DNA from: Azonexus hydrophilus DSM 23864 | GTDB taxonomy: Bacteria; Pseudomonadota; Gammaproteobacteria; Burkholderiales; Rhodocyclaceae | Length of the DNA stretch: 64,000 nt | NCBI RefSeq assembly: GCF_000429605.1 | Contig: NZ_KE386925.1 | Location: 709,209-773,208 of the forward strand | Direction: 5' to 3' | Shown here: positions 18,400-26,518 of the stretch, in pieces | Layout of the letters: each line of letters opens with the position of its first letter | Position numbering within the stretch: the stretch's first letter is position 1 | The notes under the pieces: model-generated | What the model was told of the DNA's origin: nothing | What the model saw: only the letters and a program-made list of their open reading frames with translations | The model's database searches: none | Program-made: the position numbers and the translations under genes

Positions 18400-19725
18400 A
18401 TGAACGCCACCCGCAAACAACTGGTCTTCGGCCGCGTCCTCCACTTCCTCGCCGACCCGGGCGAAGCGGACGCCGCCGACAGCTATGAGTACTTTCCCGA
18501 CGGCGCGCTGTGGATCGTCGCCGGCCGCATCGCTGCCGCCGGCACGCGCGCGGCAGTCGAAGCCAGCATCGCGCCAGCCGAACGCGCCGCCGCCGAAATC
18601 ACCGACTACGGCGACCAGCTGATCCTGCCCGGCCTGGTCGACACCCACTGCCATTACCCGCAGTCGGCGGTGATCGCCTCCTTCGGCCGGCAACTGCTCG
18701 ACTGGCTGAACGACTACACCTTCCCGGCCGAAACCGCCTTCGCCGACCCGGAAGTCGCCGCACACACCGCCGATTACTTCCTCGACCGCCTGCTCGCCCA
18801 CGGCACGACCACCGCCGCCGTCTTCTCGACGGTGCATGCCGGCTCGGTCGACGCCTTCATGGCCGGCGCCGAAAAACGCCGGCTGCGCATGCTGACCGGC
18901 AAGGTCATGATGGACCGCCACGCGCCGCCGGCGCTGTGCGACACCGTCGCCGACGCCGAGCGCGACTGCCTGGCGCTGATCGAGCGCTGGCACGGCCAGG
19001 GCCGGCTGCGCTACTGCCTGACGCCGCGCTTCGCGCCGACTTCGACCGCAGCCCAGCTCAGCCTGGCCGGCGAGCTTTACCAAAGCAAACCGGACCTGCA
19101 CGTGCAATCGCACCTGGCCGAAAACCTCGACGAGATCGCCTGGGTCAAGTCGCTGTTCCCGGAAGCGCGCGACTACCTCGACGTCTACGACCGCCACGGT
19201 CTGCTCGGCCCACGCAGCATCTATGGCCACTGCATCCACCTGTCGCCGGCCGAAGTCGCGCGCATGGCCGAAACCGGCACGGCGGCAGCCTTCTGCCCGA
19301 CTTCCAACCTCTTCCTCGGCAGCGGCTTCTTCAACCACGCTGCCGCCGTCGATGCCGGCATCCGCGTCGGCCTCGCCACCGACGTCGGCGGCGGCACCTC
19401 GTTCAGCATGCTGCGCACGCTCGACGAAGCCTACAAGGTCTCGCAAGTCCACCGCCGCCCGCTGCCGCCGCTACGCGCCTGGTTCCTGGCCACGCTGGGC
19501 GGCGCGCAGGCGCTCTACCTCGACGACTTCATCGGCAACTTCGCCCCCGGCAAGGAAGCCGACTTCATCGTCCTCAACCCGCGCGCGACGCCGGAACTCG
19601 ACTTCCGCCTGGAAAAGACCGACGAACTGGCGGCGACGCTGTTCGCGCTGATGATCCTCGGCGACGAACGCTGCGTGACGGCGACGCATGTGCTGGGGGA
19701 AAGAGTCTCCGCCGCCGCGGACTGA
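18400..19725 (+). CDS. guaD: Guanine deaminase (amidohydrolase type)
   Basis: Deaminates guanine to xanthine, supplying xanthine dehydrogenase. The 441-residue zinc amidohydrolase shows PGLVDTHCHYPQ (metal-binding HxH), VQSHLAEN, YGHCIHL, PTSNLFLGSG and LATDVGGGTSFSM, all characteristic of GuaD. It is the last gene of the apparent operon xdhABC-ABC-8-oxoguanine deaminase-guaD, beginning one base after the previous stop. A 101-base gap separates it from the following GGDEF gene, and no clear terminator is seen. Confidence 0.94.
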   Translation: MNATRKQLVFGRVLHFLADPGEADAADSYEYFPDGALWIVAGRIAAAGTRAAVEASIAPAERAAAEITDYGDQLILPGLVDTHCHYPQSAVIASFGRQLLDWLNDYTFPAETAFADPEVAAHTADYFLDRLLAHGTTTAAVFSTVHAGSVDAFMAGAEKRRLRMLTGKVMMDRHAPPALCDTVADAERDCLALIERWHGQGRLRYCLTPRFAPTSTAAQLSLAGELYQSKPDLHVQSHLAENLDEIAWVKSLFPEARDYLDVYDRHGLLGPRSIYGHCIHLSPAEVARMAETGTAAAFCPTSNLFLGSGFFNHAAAVDAGIRVGLATDVGGGTSFSMLRTLDEAYKVSQVHRRPLPPLRAWFLATLGGAQALYLDDFIGNFAPGKEADFIVLNPRATPELDFRLEKTDELAATLFALMILGDERCVTATHVLGERVSAAAD

Positions 19726-19826
19726 TCCGTCAGCTGCTTCGCCTGGGACGGGGCGCTTTCGCGGGCCTGGCGAACTGGTAACATGTTCGCCTTTGCCGCC
19801 CCCCGGGCCTGCTTCCACCTCCCTCC

Positions 19827-20972
19827 ATGTCGCTCGATCCACAGACGCTGCTCGTCGTCAGCGTGACCAACCTGCTCGCCCTGGCCGTGCTCCTGCCAGT
19901 CATCATGGGCAAGAGACTGAGCCCGGCGGCGCGGGCGGCCAGGCTCTCGCTGATCGTGCATGCCGGGGCCTGGATCGCCGTCATCCTGTCCGAGCAGGTC
20001 GCCCCCGACTGGGCCAACCGGCTGTTGTCGACGCTCTCGATGGCAGGCTACGGGACGAGTCACTGGCTGCTTTTCCGGGCTCTTGGCGAATGGTTGGGCG
20101 AGCGGGCCGGCGGTCGCCTGCTGGGCGGACTCGCCATCGCCCTGCCCATCGGCTACCTGCTGCTGTTCGACAGCTACAGCGCCCGCGTCGGCTGGGCCAA
20201 CCTGCTCATCGCCCTGCAGTTGGCCATCCTCTGCTACGCCACCCTGCGCCCGCGCAGCGCCCTGCGCGGTAGCTGGCGCTTCGCCCTGCTCACCTGTTTT
20301 GCGACGATGGGCGTTCTGACCCTGGCGCGCGGCGTGCTGGGCGCTTTCTACCCCGAGCTTTATCCGAATTTCGCTGCCCCGCATCCGGTCAACGTGGCGT
20401 CGCTGCTGGTGGCCAACGTCGCCATGGTGCTCGCCAACGTCTCACTGCTCGTGGCCTGGCGGGAAGAAGCCGAGTTGCGCCTGGAAGCGCTGGTCCTGAC
20501 CGACCCGCTGACCACGCTGCTCAATCGCCGCGGCTGGGAAAAACACGGCGAACGGACCTTCGCCCTGGCCCGTCGGCACAACCAGCCACTCGCCCTGCTC
20601 TCCTTCGACCTCGACCACTTCAAGGCAATCAACGACCAACGCGGCCACGAAGCCGGTGATGCCGCCTTGCGACTGTTCGGCAAGCTGCTGCACAGCCAGC
20701 AGCGCCAGGAAGACGTGGTGGCGCGAATCGGCGGCGAGGAATTCTGTGCCCTGCTGCCGCTGGCCGGCAACGCGGCGACGCAGCGTTACGATGCCCGCCT
20801 GCGTCGACTACTGGCAGACATGGCACCGGCCGAACTCGGCTACCCGCTCGATTTCAGCACCGGTCTGGCCTGTCTGGAAAGCGGCGACACCACACTGGAA
20901 GACCTGCGCCGGCGCTCCGACGCCGCCCTATACCGGGCCAAGGCGGCGGGACGCGGGCAGTTGAGCGAGTAA
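19827..20972 (+). CDS. Membrane-anchored diguanylate cyclase (GGDEF)
   Basis: Makes cyclic di-GMP from two GTP. The 381-residue protein has about six or seven transmembrane segments in residues 5-215, then a GGDEF domain. The active site reads GGEEF (about residue 302), which is catalytically acceptable. A product-inhibition I-site, RQED, lies five residues before it. FDLDHFKAINDQRGHEAGD is also conserved. The membrane part shows no known sensor domain. It is probably transcribed on its own between guaD and the decarboxylase gene, so any link to purine metabolism is only positional. Confidence 0.88.
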   Translation: MSLDPQTLLVVSVTNLLALAVLLPVIMGKRLSPAARAARLSLIVHAGAWIAVILSEQVAPDWANRLLSTLSMAGYGTSHWLLFRALGEWLGERAGGRLLGGLAIALPIGYLLLFDSYSARVGWANLLIALQLAILCYATLRPRSALRGSWRFALLTCFATMGVLTLARGVLGAFYPELYPNFAAPHPVNVASLLVANVAMVLANVSLLVAWREEAELRLEALVLTDPLTTLLNRRGWEKHGERTFALARRHNQPLALLSFDLDHFKAINDQRGHEAGDAALRLFGKLLHSQQRQEDVVARIGGEEFCALLPLAGNAATQRYDARLRRLLADMAPAELGYPLDFSTGLACLESGDTTLEDLRRRSDAALYRAKAAGRGQLSE

Positions 20973-21171
20973 GTCGGGACGATCAGCCATTCGTGCCGCG
21001 CAGGGCGATCACCTCGGTGGAGCCTTGTCGGCCAACGAGCTGGCAACGCACGGCCAGAGCAAGCAGTGCGCCGATGAGTCTCGGCAACAAGCGCAGCCTG
21101 AGCGCGACGCAGGTGCTGGCGGTAACAGTCTGGGGCACAATAGTCCAAGATCATTATCTACAGGAAAATTC

Positions 21172-21951
21172 ATGTCCCTGATTCTTGCCTCGGTCAACGA
21201 AGGCATCGGCACCATCACCCTGAATCACGACCTCAAGCGCAATGCGCTGTCCGAACAACTGGTCCATGCCATCGCCACCACCCTCGCCGACTTCAGGGAA
21301 GCCGGGGCGCGCGTTGCCATCCTGCGTGCGCAGCCTGGTGCCAAGGTCTGGTCGGCCGGCCACGATGTCGCCGAACTGCCGCTCGGCGGCGTCGACCCGC
21401 TCGGCTGGCAGGACCCGCTGCGCATGCTGATCCGCGAGGTGGAAGCCTTTCCGGCGCCAGTGATTGCGCTGATTGAGGGCAGCGTCTGGGGCGGCGCCTG
21501 CGAACTGGTCTTTGCCTGCGACATGATCGTCGCCACGCCCGAGGCGACTTTTGCCGCAACGCCGGCCAAGCTCGGCGTGCCTTACAACGCGACCGGCCTG
21601 CTCACCTTCCTCAACGCCGCGCCACCACACATCGCCAAGGAGCTGCTATTCACCAGTCGTCCGATGACCGCTGCCCGCCTCGAACGCCAGGGCATCATCA
21701 ACCACGTCGTACCGGTTGCCGAAATCACCGCGTTAACGCACGACATGGCGCAGACCATCGCCCACAACTCGCCGCTGGCGATTGGCGTCATGAAGGAACA
21801 ACTACGCATCCTGGCTGCCGCACACGCCCTGTCGCCGGCCGATTTCGAGCGCATCCAGGGCCTGCGCCGTGTGGTATACAACAGCCGTGACTACGCCGAA
21901 GGCATCAATTCCTTCAAGGAAAAACGCACGCCGGTCTATCGCGGCGAGTGA
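21172..21951 (+). CDS. scpB: Methylmalonyl-CoA decarboxylase (crotonase fold)
   Basis: Decarboxylates (R)-methylmalonyl-CoA to propionyl-CoA. The 259-residue protein matches the E. coli ScpB pattern closely: KVWSAGHDVAELPLGGVDPL, IEGSVWGGACE (oxyanion loop), KLGVPYNATG, NHVVPV and the C-terminal ERIQGLRRVVYNSRDYAEG. These distinguish it from enoyl-CoA hydratases. An AGGA lies eight bases before the ATG. The next gene begins 15 bases after its stop and may be cotranscribed. No mutase or propionyl-CoA:succinate CoA transferase is nearby, unlike the sleeping-beauty operon. Confidence 0.85.
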   Translation: MSLILASVNEGIGTITLNHDLKRNALSEQLVHAIATTLADFREAGARVAILRAQPGAKVWSAGHDVAELPLGGVDPLGWQDPLRMLIREVEAFPAPVIALIEGSVWGGACELVFACDMIVATPEATFAATPAKLGVPYNATGLLTFLNAAPPHIAKELLFTSRPMTAARLERQGIINHVVPVAEITALTHDMAQTIAHNSPLAIGVMKEQLRILAAAHALSPADFERIQGLRRVVYNSRDYAEGINSFKEKRTPVYRGE

Positions 21952-21966
21952 CAGGAGAGGCAAGAC

Positions 21967-22404
21967 ATGGACGAATTCATGCAGGCCGCCATTGCCGAAG
22001 CCCGGCAGGGCCTGGCCGAGGGCGGCATTCCCATCGGCTCGGTGATCGTGCACGACGGTCGCATCATCGGGCGCGGGCATAACCGGCGAGTCCAGCAGGG
22101 CAGCGCCATCCTGCACGGCGAGATGGATGCCTTCGAGAACGCCGGCCGCCAGCCGGCCTCGGTGTATCGGGAGGCGGTGCTGTACACCACCTTGTCGCCC
22201 TGTTCGATGTGCAGCGGGGCGATTCTGCTTTACGGCATTCGCCGCGTCATCGTCGGCGAGAACCGGACCTTCATGGGCGAAGAAGAACTACTGCGCTCGC
22301 GCGGCGTTGCCGTCGAGGTGCTGCAGGACGAAAGCTGCATCGCCCTGATGCGCGACTTCATCGCCGCCCGGCCGGAATTGTGGAATGAGGATATCGGGGT
22401 TTGA
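21967..22404 (+). CDS. Yeast-type (FCY1-like) cytosine deaminase
   Basis: Predicted to deaminate cytosine to uracil. The 145-residue zinc enzyme has ILHGEMDAFENAGR (catalytic HGE) and TTLSPCSMCSGAILLYGI (zinc cysteines). The C-terminal ARPELWNEDIG closely resembles yeast Fcy1, which ends WFEDIGE. This is a different fold from the usual bacterial CodA amidohydrolase. It is preceded by AGGAGAGG and follows scpB by 15 bases. It converges on the NMT1-type ABC importer operon, which might bring in a pyrimidine (inference). Confidence 0.82.
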   Translation: MDEFMQAAIAEARQGLAEGGIPIGSVIVHDGRIIGRGHNRRVQQGSAILHGEMDAFENAGRQPASVYREAVLYTTLSPCSMCSGAILLYGIRRVIVGENRTFMGEEELLRSRGVAVEVLQDESCIALMRDFIAARPELWNEDIGV

Positions 22405-22426
22405 ACCGGCGCCCCGCACCATGAAA

Positions 22427-22448
22427 AACGGCGCCCGCGGGCGCCGTT
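22427..22448. terminator. Bidirectional terminator between cytosine deaminase and ABC permease
   Basis: A perfect 22-base palindrome, AACGGCGCCCG followed by CGGGCGCCGTT, flanked by an A-run on the left (GAAAAACGG) and GT on the right. It sits between two convergent genes and can serve both, more strongly for the minus-strand ABC operon because of the A/T run. Confidence 0.75.
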
Positions 22449-22468
22449 GTCGCGACAGTTGCGCGATT

Positions 22469-23245
22469 TCAGCCCGGCGCGTTCGGGTTGCGGTGCGCCC
22501 AGCCGGTCAGGCGCCGCTCCGCCAGGGCGAAGAGTTCGTACATGACCACCCCCATGACGCCGATGACGATCAGCCCGGCGAAGACGAGCGGCATGTTCAT
22601 CGACGAGCTGGCCGACATCATCAGGTAGCCGATGCCGAGGTTGGAGGCGACCGTTTCCGAGATCACCGAGCCGACGAAGGCGAGCGTGATCGCCACTTTC
22701 AGCGAAGCGAAGAAGAACGGCAGCGAGCGCGGAATACCGACCTTGATCAGGATCTGCCAGCGACGGGCGCCGAGCGAACGGAGCACGTCTTCCAGTTCCG
22801 GTTCCAGCGTCGCCAGGCCAGTGGCGACGTTGACCACGACCGGGAAGAAGGAGATCAGGAAGGCGGTGAGGATGGCCGGGATGGTGCCGATGCCGAACCA
22901 GACGACGAGCACCGGCACGAAGGCGACCTTGGGAATGCTGTTGAAACCGACCAGCAGCGGGTAGCAGGCTTTGTACACCAAGGGCGAGGCACCAACGGCG
23001 AGGCCGAGCATCATGCCGACGACGACGGCAATGGCGAAGCCGGCCAGCGTCGTCCACAGCGTCTGCATGGCGTGCATCATGATCGGCCCCGCGTATTCGA
23101 CGCCGGAGACCCAGATCGCGCTCGGCGCCGGCATCAGGTAATCGGGAATGGCCAGGCCGGTACAGATGATTTCCCAGATCAGGAAAATGGCGACAGTGAG
23201 CAACCAGGGCGCGGCCTTGATGAGGGTGGAAGGTTTGATGACCAT
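22469..23245 (-). CDS. ABC transporter permease (SsuC/TauC/ThiX class)
   Basis: Inner-membrane permease of 258 residues with six hydrophobic segments. The EAA loop reads EDVLRSLGARRWQILIKVGIP, typical of the nitrate/sulfonate/thiamine-precursor permease class. It is the last gene of a three-gene operon (binding protein, ATPase, permease) running leftward, nine bases after the ATPase gene, and ends at the terminator 22427-22448. The substrate is not evident from the permease. Confidence 0.85.
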   Translation of the reverse strand: MVIKPSTLIKAAPWLLTVAIFLIWEIICTGLAIPDYLMPAPSAIWVSGVEYAGPIMMHAMQTLWTTLAGFAIAVVVGMMLGLAVGASPLVYKACYPLLVGFNSIPKVAFVPVLVVWFGIGTIPAILTAFLISFFPVVVNVATGLATLEPELEDVLRSLGARRWQILIKVGIPRSLPFFFASLKVAITLAFVGSVISETVASNLGIGYLMMSASSSMNMPLVFAGLIVIGVMGVVMYELFALAERRLTGWAHRNPNAPG

Positions 23246-23254
23246 GGGAATTCC

Positions 23255-24034
23255 TCAGGATTCGCGGATGCGGCCGATGTGGTCGCGCAGCTCGTGCACG
23301 TAGGCGGCAAACGTGTCGGTGTAGGTGACATCGAGCGGACGCGGGCGCGGCAGTTCGATTTCCTTGCGCACCAGGATGCGGCCCGGGCGCTTGCTCATCA
23401 CGTAGACGGTGTCGGCCAGAAAGACCGCCTCGCGCAGGTCGTGGGTCACCAGAATGACGGTGAACGGCTTCTCCTGCCAGAGGTCGCGCAGCATGCACCA
23501 GAGCTCTTCGCGGGTGAAGGCGTCGAGGGCGCCGAAGGGCTCGTCGAGCATCAAGAGGCGCGGCTGGTGGATCAGCGCGCGGCAGATCGAGGCCCGCTGC
23601 TGCATGCCGCCGGACAGTTCCCAGGGAAACTTGTCGCCGTAGCCGGCCAGCCCGACGCGGGCGAGCAATGCCTCGGCGTCGGCCGTGTATTGCGCCTTTT
23701 CCTTCTTCAGGTTGCTGCGGAAGGGCTCGACGATTTCCAGCGGCAGCATCACATTGTCCAGCGTACTGCGCCAGGGCAGCAGGTTGGCGGCCTGGAAGGC
23801 CATGCCGACGATTTTCAGCGGACCGCCGACCTCGCGGCCGTCGACAAAGACGTAACCGTTGCTTGGCGGCTTGAGGCCGGAGACCAGCTTCATCAGGGTG
23901 GATTTGCCACAACCTGACGGGCCGACGACGGCGACGAATTCACCCTCACGGATGTCCAGACTGACATCCTCGATGGCGTTGGCGCCGCCTGGTGCGTAGG
24001 CCAGGCTGACGTTCTCGAACTTGACGAAAGACAT
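23255..24034 (-). CDS. ABC transporter ATP-binding protein (SsuB/TauB/ThiZ class)
   Basis: Single-cassette ATPase of 259 residues. It has Walker A GPSGCGKST, Q-loop AFQAANLLPWR, signature LSGGMQQR, Walker B LLMLDEPFGALD and switch His in VTHDLREAVFLAD. It belongs with the neighbouring permease and binding protein. The class transports nitrate, aliphatic sulfonates, taurine or pyrimidine thiamine precursors. The sigma-54 promoter upstream favours a nitrogen-containing substrate. Confidence 0.88.
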   Translation of the reverse strand: MSFVKFENVSLAYAPGGANAIEDVSLDIREGEFVAVVGPSGCGKSTLMKLVSGLKPPSNGYVFVDGREVGGPLKIVGMAFQAANLLPWRSTLDNVMLPLEIVEPFRSNLKKEKAQYTADAEALLARVGLAGYGDKFPWELSGGMQQRASICRALIHQPRLLMLDEPFGALDAFTREELWCMLRDLWQEKPFTVILVTHDLREAVFLADTVYVMSKRPGRILVRKEIELPRPRPLDVTYTDTFAAYVHELRDHIGRIRES

Positions 24035-24091
24035 GCGGATTCCCTATCGGTAACGGCAACGGCCGGCGGCGACTGCCGCCGGCCGGGGGAC

Positions 24092-25120
24092 TTACTTGAG
24101 TGCGCGCTCGGCAGCGGCCGGCAAGAAGGCAGCACTGAACAGATCGCCGGCCTTCGGCATCGCCGGCAGGCCATAGGCCTCGACGGTTTCGGCGAGCGAG
24201 CGTTGCAGGCGCTCGCCGGTCACGGCACCGAGACCATTGGCCTTGACTTCCGGGGTGATCACGCTGGATTCAAGTGCCAGCTTGAGGCGACGCGTTTCGA
24301 GGGCAACGTTGATCAGCGGATCGCGCTCCCTGACGTAGGCAATCGCGGCATCCGGGTTGGCGATGGTTTCCTTGAGCGCCTTGTTGAAGGCGCGCAGCAG
24401 GCCGGCCACCGCTTGCGGCTTCTCGGCAATCAGTTTCGGGCTGGCGATGATCGCGTTGCCATAGAGCGCAACACCGAAATCCGGATACTTCAGGGCAACG
24501 ATCTCTTCCGGCTTGACGCCACGCGCTTCGAGGTTGAGCAGACTGGTGAAGTAGAAACCGGTGATGCCATCCACGTCACCACGCGCGAGCAGGGTTTCGC
24601 GCAGCGCCGGTTCGACGCTCTGCCACTTGACGGCATCGACGGCCAGACCATTCGACTTGGCAAAAGCCGGCCAGGCCTTGCGGCCAGCATCGAAGACCGG
24701 TGCCGCCAAAGTCTTGCCGACGAGGTCGGCGGGCTTCGTGATGCCAGACTTCTTGAGCACGAAGACAGCGGCCGGCGTTGCGTTGTACACCATATAGACG
24801 GCCTGGATCTTGGAGCCCGGCGTCTTCGCCTCATGCTCGACCAGTGCATTGAAGTCGGCAAAGCCCATGTCGTAGGCGCCGGTCGCGACGCGCGTGACGG
24901 CACCGGCCGAACCCGAGCCCGAATCGATCTCGACATCCAGCCCTTCGGCGGCGAAGTAACCCTTGGCCTTGGCCATCAGGAAAGGTGCGGACGGGCCCTC
25001 GAAACGCCAATCAAGCGTGAATTTGATCTTCTGCGGAGCCTGGGCAAACGCCGGCACAGTCAGGCAGGCAAGGCCAGCGGCAAGCAGCAGGCGACGGCAG
25101 GCATTGAAGGGAAGGGACAT
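24092..25120 (-). CDS. ABC transporter substrate-binding protein, NMT1/THI5-like
   Basis: Periplasmic binding protein of 342 residues. The signal peptide runs to about residue 26 (LTVPAFAQ), then comes the NMT1/THI5-type start IKFTLDWRFEGPSAPFLMAK, in which a conserved W follows the first strand. GAYDMGFADFNALVEH and TLAAPVFDAGRKAWPAFA line the predicted cleft. The Met at 25120 is preceded by AGGAG at the right distance; an in-frame Met 13 codons earlier lacks one. Members of this family bind thiamine-pyrimidine precursors or other small nitrogenous compounds. The adjacent cytosine deaminase makes a pyrimidine plausible. Confidence 0.82.
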   Translation of the reverse strand: MSLPFNACRRLLLAAGLACLTVPAFAQAPQKIKFTLDWRFEGPSAPFLMAKAKGYFAAEGLDVEIDSGSGSAGAVTRVATGAYDMGFADFNALVEHEAKTPGSKIQAVYMVYNATPAAVFVLKKSGITKPADLVGKTLAAPVFDAGRKAWPAFAKSNGLAVDAVKWQSVEPALRETLLARGDVDGITGFYFTSLLNLEARGVKPEEIVALKYPDFGVALYGNAIIASPKLIAEKPQAVAGLLRAFNKALKETIANPDAAIAYVRERDPLINVALETRRLKLALESSVITPEVKANGLGAVTGERLQRSLAETVEAYGLPAMPKAGDLFSAAFLPAAAERALK

Positions 25121-25157
25121 GAGCGATTCTCCTGAACGGTTGTGAATGGCCGTCTTC

Positions 25158-25174
25158 ATGCAATCGCCGTGCCA
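25158..25174 (-). promoter_or_regulatory. Sigma-54 (RpoN) promoter of the NMT1-type ABC operon
   Basis: On the minus strand the sequence is TGGCACGGCGATTGCAT, an exact fit to the RpoN consensus TGGCACG-N4-TTGCW. The -24 GG is at 25173-25172 and the -12 GC at 25161-25160, ten bases apart. Transcription would start near 25148, giving a leader of about 28 bases before the ATG at 25120 with its AGGAG site. Confidence 0.85.
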
Positions 25175-25254
25175 AGCAATAAGTCTATGTTTTTAAACAA
25201 CTTTTTAAAACCGGAAATTTCCCGAGGCCGCGTCGGTCAAGCCAGCAGAAGGTT

Positions 25255-25271
25255 TTCACCAAAATAGCGCA
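25255..25271. promoter_or_regulatory. NtrC-like binding site 1
   Basis: TTCACCAAAATAGCGCA matches the NtrC consensus TGCACC-N5-GGTGCA at 9 of 12 defined positions. Its centre lies about 115 bases upstream of the predicted sigma-54 start site, a usual enhancer distance. Confidence 0.55.
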
Positions 25272-25278
25272 AAAAGCA

Positions 25279-25295
25279 CGCCTCGATTTGGTGCA
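25279..25295. promoter_or_regulatory. NtrC-like binding site 2
   Basis: On the minus strand, TGCACCAAATCGAGGCG has a perfect TGCACC half-site and a weak second half (9 of 12 positions overall). It is centred 24 bases upstream of site 1, about -139 from the predicted start. Paired enhancer sites of this kind are usual at NtrC-controlled promoters. Confidence 0.5.
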
Positions 25296-25354
25296 TGAGC
25301 AGCAAAAACGCCCCCTCACCGTGCATGCCGAAAGTATATTTGCTGCGAGATAAG

Positions 25355-25372
25355 CCCATTATATTCAATGGG
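25355..25372. promoter_or_regulatory. Dyad upstream of the Tsx-like gene
   Basis: Perfect 6-bp inverted repeat CCCATT-ATATTC-AATGGG in an AT-rich stretch about 145 bases before the porin ATG. The position and symmetry suggest an operator, but the binding protein is unknown. Confidence 0.35.
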
Positions 25373-25517
25373 ATATAAGAAACCGACTATATGATTTCAG
25401 CGATACCGTGTATGCCGGTCATCAACGCCGCTTCCTGATAAATTTTGCCCGTCGCCTGGCTGCTGCACCGCAGCATCCGCACGAGATCACCCAAACTCAA
25501 AACCAGGAGGTTCAATC

Positions 25518-26390
25518 ATGTTTGCCAAGAAGTCCATCCTCACCGCCAGCGTCCTGCTCGCCGTCGGCATTACCGGTGCCAGCGCCGCCGACTGGAGCGA
25601 TACCTCGATCGGCTACCGCTACGGCACCAAGTTCGCCGAGCCGTTCAACAACAACGACATCAAGAAGAACATCATCAACCTGACCCACGCCAGTGGCTAC
25701 AAGTACGGCAGCAACTACTTCAACGTCGACATGCTGATGTCGGACAGCAACGACTCGCCGACGACCAACGGTGTTCCCAACAAGGAGAGCAGCGCTCAGG
25801 AAGTCTATATTGTTTACCGTCACACCTTCGACTTCGGCAAGATCGCCGGCAAGAGTCTGGCGGTCGGCCCGTTCCGTGGCTTCGGCTTTACCGCCGGTTT
25901 CGACTACAACAACAAGAGCGGCGATAGCTACCAGTCGAAGAAGCGCATGCTGGTCGCCGGCCCGACGGTGATGATGAATGTGCCGGGCTTCCTCAACATC
26001 AGCCTGCTGCAATTGTGGGAAAGCAACGAACCGGCACGCGCCGTCTTCCGCCAGCCCGGCCGCTACCACTATGACCCGCACCCCATGCTCAACCTGGCCT
26101 GGGGCATTCCGCTCGGCGACAGCGGTTTCTCTTTCAGTGGCTACGCCAATTTCATCGCCGCCAAGGGCGATAACGAAAACATCGCCAAGACCAAGACCAA
26201 GGCCGAAACCAACATCGACATGGCCCTGCTCTACGATTTCAGCGGTCTGATCGGCGCCCAGAAGAACACGTTCAAGGCGGGTGTTGGCTACCAGTACTGG
26301 AAGAACAAGTTCGGCAACGACCACAAGGGTGCCGCCGGCAATGGTGCCTACGCCAAGACCCCGATGATCCGCGCCGAATATCACTTCTGA
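25518..26390 (+). CDS. Tsx/OmpK-like outer-membrane nucleoside channel
   Basis: Predicted 290-residue outer-membrane beta-barrel. The signal peptide ends at about residue 23 (TGASAADW). The rest alternates aromatic and polar residues in beta-strand fashion and ends in a C-terminal Phe (RAEYHF), as expected for barrel assembly. SDTSIGYRYGTKFAEPFN is the usual start of the Tsx-like domain in betaproteobacteria. A very strong CCAGGAGG site precedes the ATG. Lying between a nitrogen-controlled importer and the urease operon, it probably admits nucleosides or bases across the outer membrane (inference). Confidence 0.72.
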   Translation: MFAKKSILTASVLLAVGITGASAADWSDTSIGYRYGTKFAEPFNNNDIKKNIINLTHASGYKYGSNYFNVDMLMSDSNDSPTTNGVPNKESSAQEVYIVYRHTFDFGKIAGKSLAVGPFRGFGFTAGFDYNNKSGDSYQSKKRMLVAGPTVMMNVPGFLNISLLQLWESNEPARAVFRQPGRYHYDPHPMLNLAWGIPLGDSGFSFSGYANFIAAKGDNENIAKTKTKAETNIDMALLYDFSGLIGAQKNTFKAGVGYQYWKNKFGNDHKGAAGNGAYAKTPMIRAEYHF

Positions 26391-26419
26391 GGCGTTTTCC
26401 TCCAACCATCTTGCATGCT

Positions 26420-26441
26420 GCGGCCGCTTCCGGGCGGCCGC
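26420..26441 (+). terminator. Possible weak terminator after the Tsx-like gene
   Basis: An 8-bp perfect stem (GCGGCCGC on both arms) around TTCCGG lies 30 bases after the porin stop and before ureD. No U-tract follows, so termination would be weak or need Rho. Confidence 0.35.
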
Positions 26442-26518
26442 CCGGCGTTTACCGGCGAACACCACCTGCGCATTCCTGCGTATTCCCCGTCGCCAGCCGT
26501 TTCCCGGATAATCCGGTC

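Larger units (their letters stand above)
25121..25517. promoter_or_regulatory. Divergent intergenic region, ABC importer / Tsx-like porin
   Basis: 397 bases without a gene. Starting from the left it contains a sigma-54 promoter for the leftward importer operon, an AT-rich stretch (25188-25220), two NtrC-like sites and a dyad CCCATT-N6-AATGGG. It ends at the strong AGGAGG ribosome site of the porin gene. No confident sigma-70 promoter for the porin could be picked out. Confidence 0.6.

Noticed and set aside
20973..21171. Possible gene or pseudogene between the GGDEF gene and scpB
   Set aside because: Only short frames without ribosome sites or recognisable similarity are present; it is treated as intergenic.
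22385..23917. A 510-codon plus-strand frame across the ABC permease and ATPase genes
   Set aside because: It is antisense to two well-supported ABC genes and shows no family features.
25276..25294. GCAC-N11-GTGC as one symmetric NtrC site
   Set aside because: The spacing is four bases too long; the right half is better read as part of the 17-bp site at 25279-25295.
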